Shown here: positions 6,091 to 6,136 of the stretch, piece by piece
How positions within the stretch are numbered: position 1 is the first letter of the stretch
Layout of the letters: each line of letters starts with the position of its first letter
From: Fidelibacterota bacterium
Lineage (GTDB): Bacteria > Fidelibacterota > UBA2242
Direction: 5' to 3'
Length of the DNA stretch: 6,136 bases
Assembly (NCBI GenBank): GCA_023133185.1
Contig: JAGLWX010000422.1
Location: 1-6,136, forward strand
Program-made: the position numbers and the translations under genes
Notes under the pieces: generated by a model
The model's database searches: none
Told to the model about the DNA's origin: nothing
The model's input: only the letters and a program-made list of their open reading frames with translations

Positions 6091-6136
6091 ATGAAAAACC
6101 GAATGTTATTTTTATGCATAGCAATATTTTTACTTG
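6091..6136 (+). CDS. Start of an exported protein (3' truncated)
   Basis: Only 15 full codons are inside the window, reading MKNRMLFLCIAIFLL. The positively charged N-terminus followed by a hydrophobic run is the beginning of a signal peptide, so the product is probably exported or membrane-bound. A good SD precedes the ATG, and a candidate promoter with a leader of about 167 bases lies upstream, so it probably starts a new transcription unit. The function cannot be read from this fragment. Confidence 0.7.
   Translation, partial: MKNRMLFLCIAIFLL

Overview
The window looks like a chromosomal piece of a bacterium from the Fibrobacterota-Chlorobiota-Bacteroidota (FCB) superphylum. The candidates are lineages of the Calditrichota, KSB1, Marinimicrobia or Ignavibacteriota kind rather than classical Bacteroidota. 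The main evidence is two proteins that end in the same kind of ~85-residue C-terminal domain. Each has a PNPFN motif near its start, a 'YD(L/I)xGRE' strand in the middle and the ending KIV(Y/F)LK, which is the pattern of type IX secretion (Por) sorting domains in these groups. Shine-Dalgarno sites are ordinary (AAAGGAG), and base composition is moderately AT-rich and even across genes. I see no insertion sequence, tRNA, rRNA, CRISPR array or phage gene.

Layout, all on the plus strand: (1) bases 1-639, the 3' part of a secreted purple-acid-phosphatase-like metallophosphoesterase with a sorting domain; (2) 699-1475, a lipoprotein glycerophosphodiester phosphodiesterase; (3) 1513-3519, a secreted sialate O-acetylesterase-type SGNH esterase with a jelly-roll insertion; (4) 3527-5500, a secreted protein of unknown function with an N-terminal LamG-like region, a propeller-like middle and a sorting domain; (5) 5564-5822, a small DUF202/YidH membrane protein whose frame is broken by one extra base near 5663-5666; (6) a 5' leader of about 170 bases with a candidate promoter, an imperfect hairpin and two Shine-Dalgarno sequences, leading to (7) the first 15 codons of another exported protein at 6091.

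Genes 1-4 are closely spaced (gaps of 59, 37 and 7 bases) and could be one transcription unit. Three of them are hydrolases that remove small substituents (phosphate, glycerophosphodiester head groups, O-acetyl groups) from extracellular substrates, using different export anchors: T9SS, lipoprotein and plain signal peptide. A scavenging or carbohydrate-processing locus is a reasonable inference, but the substrate is not shown by the sequence. The least explained items are protein 4, the leader before 6091 with its 12-base match to the 16S anti-SD tail placed far from the ATG, the DUF202 frameshift, and two strong hairpins inside the early coding regions of genes 2 and 4.
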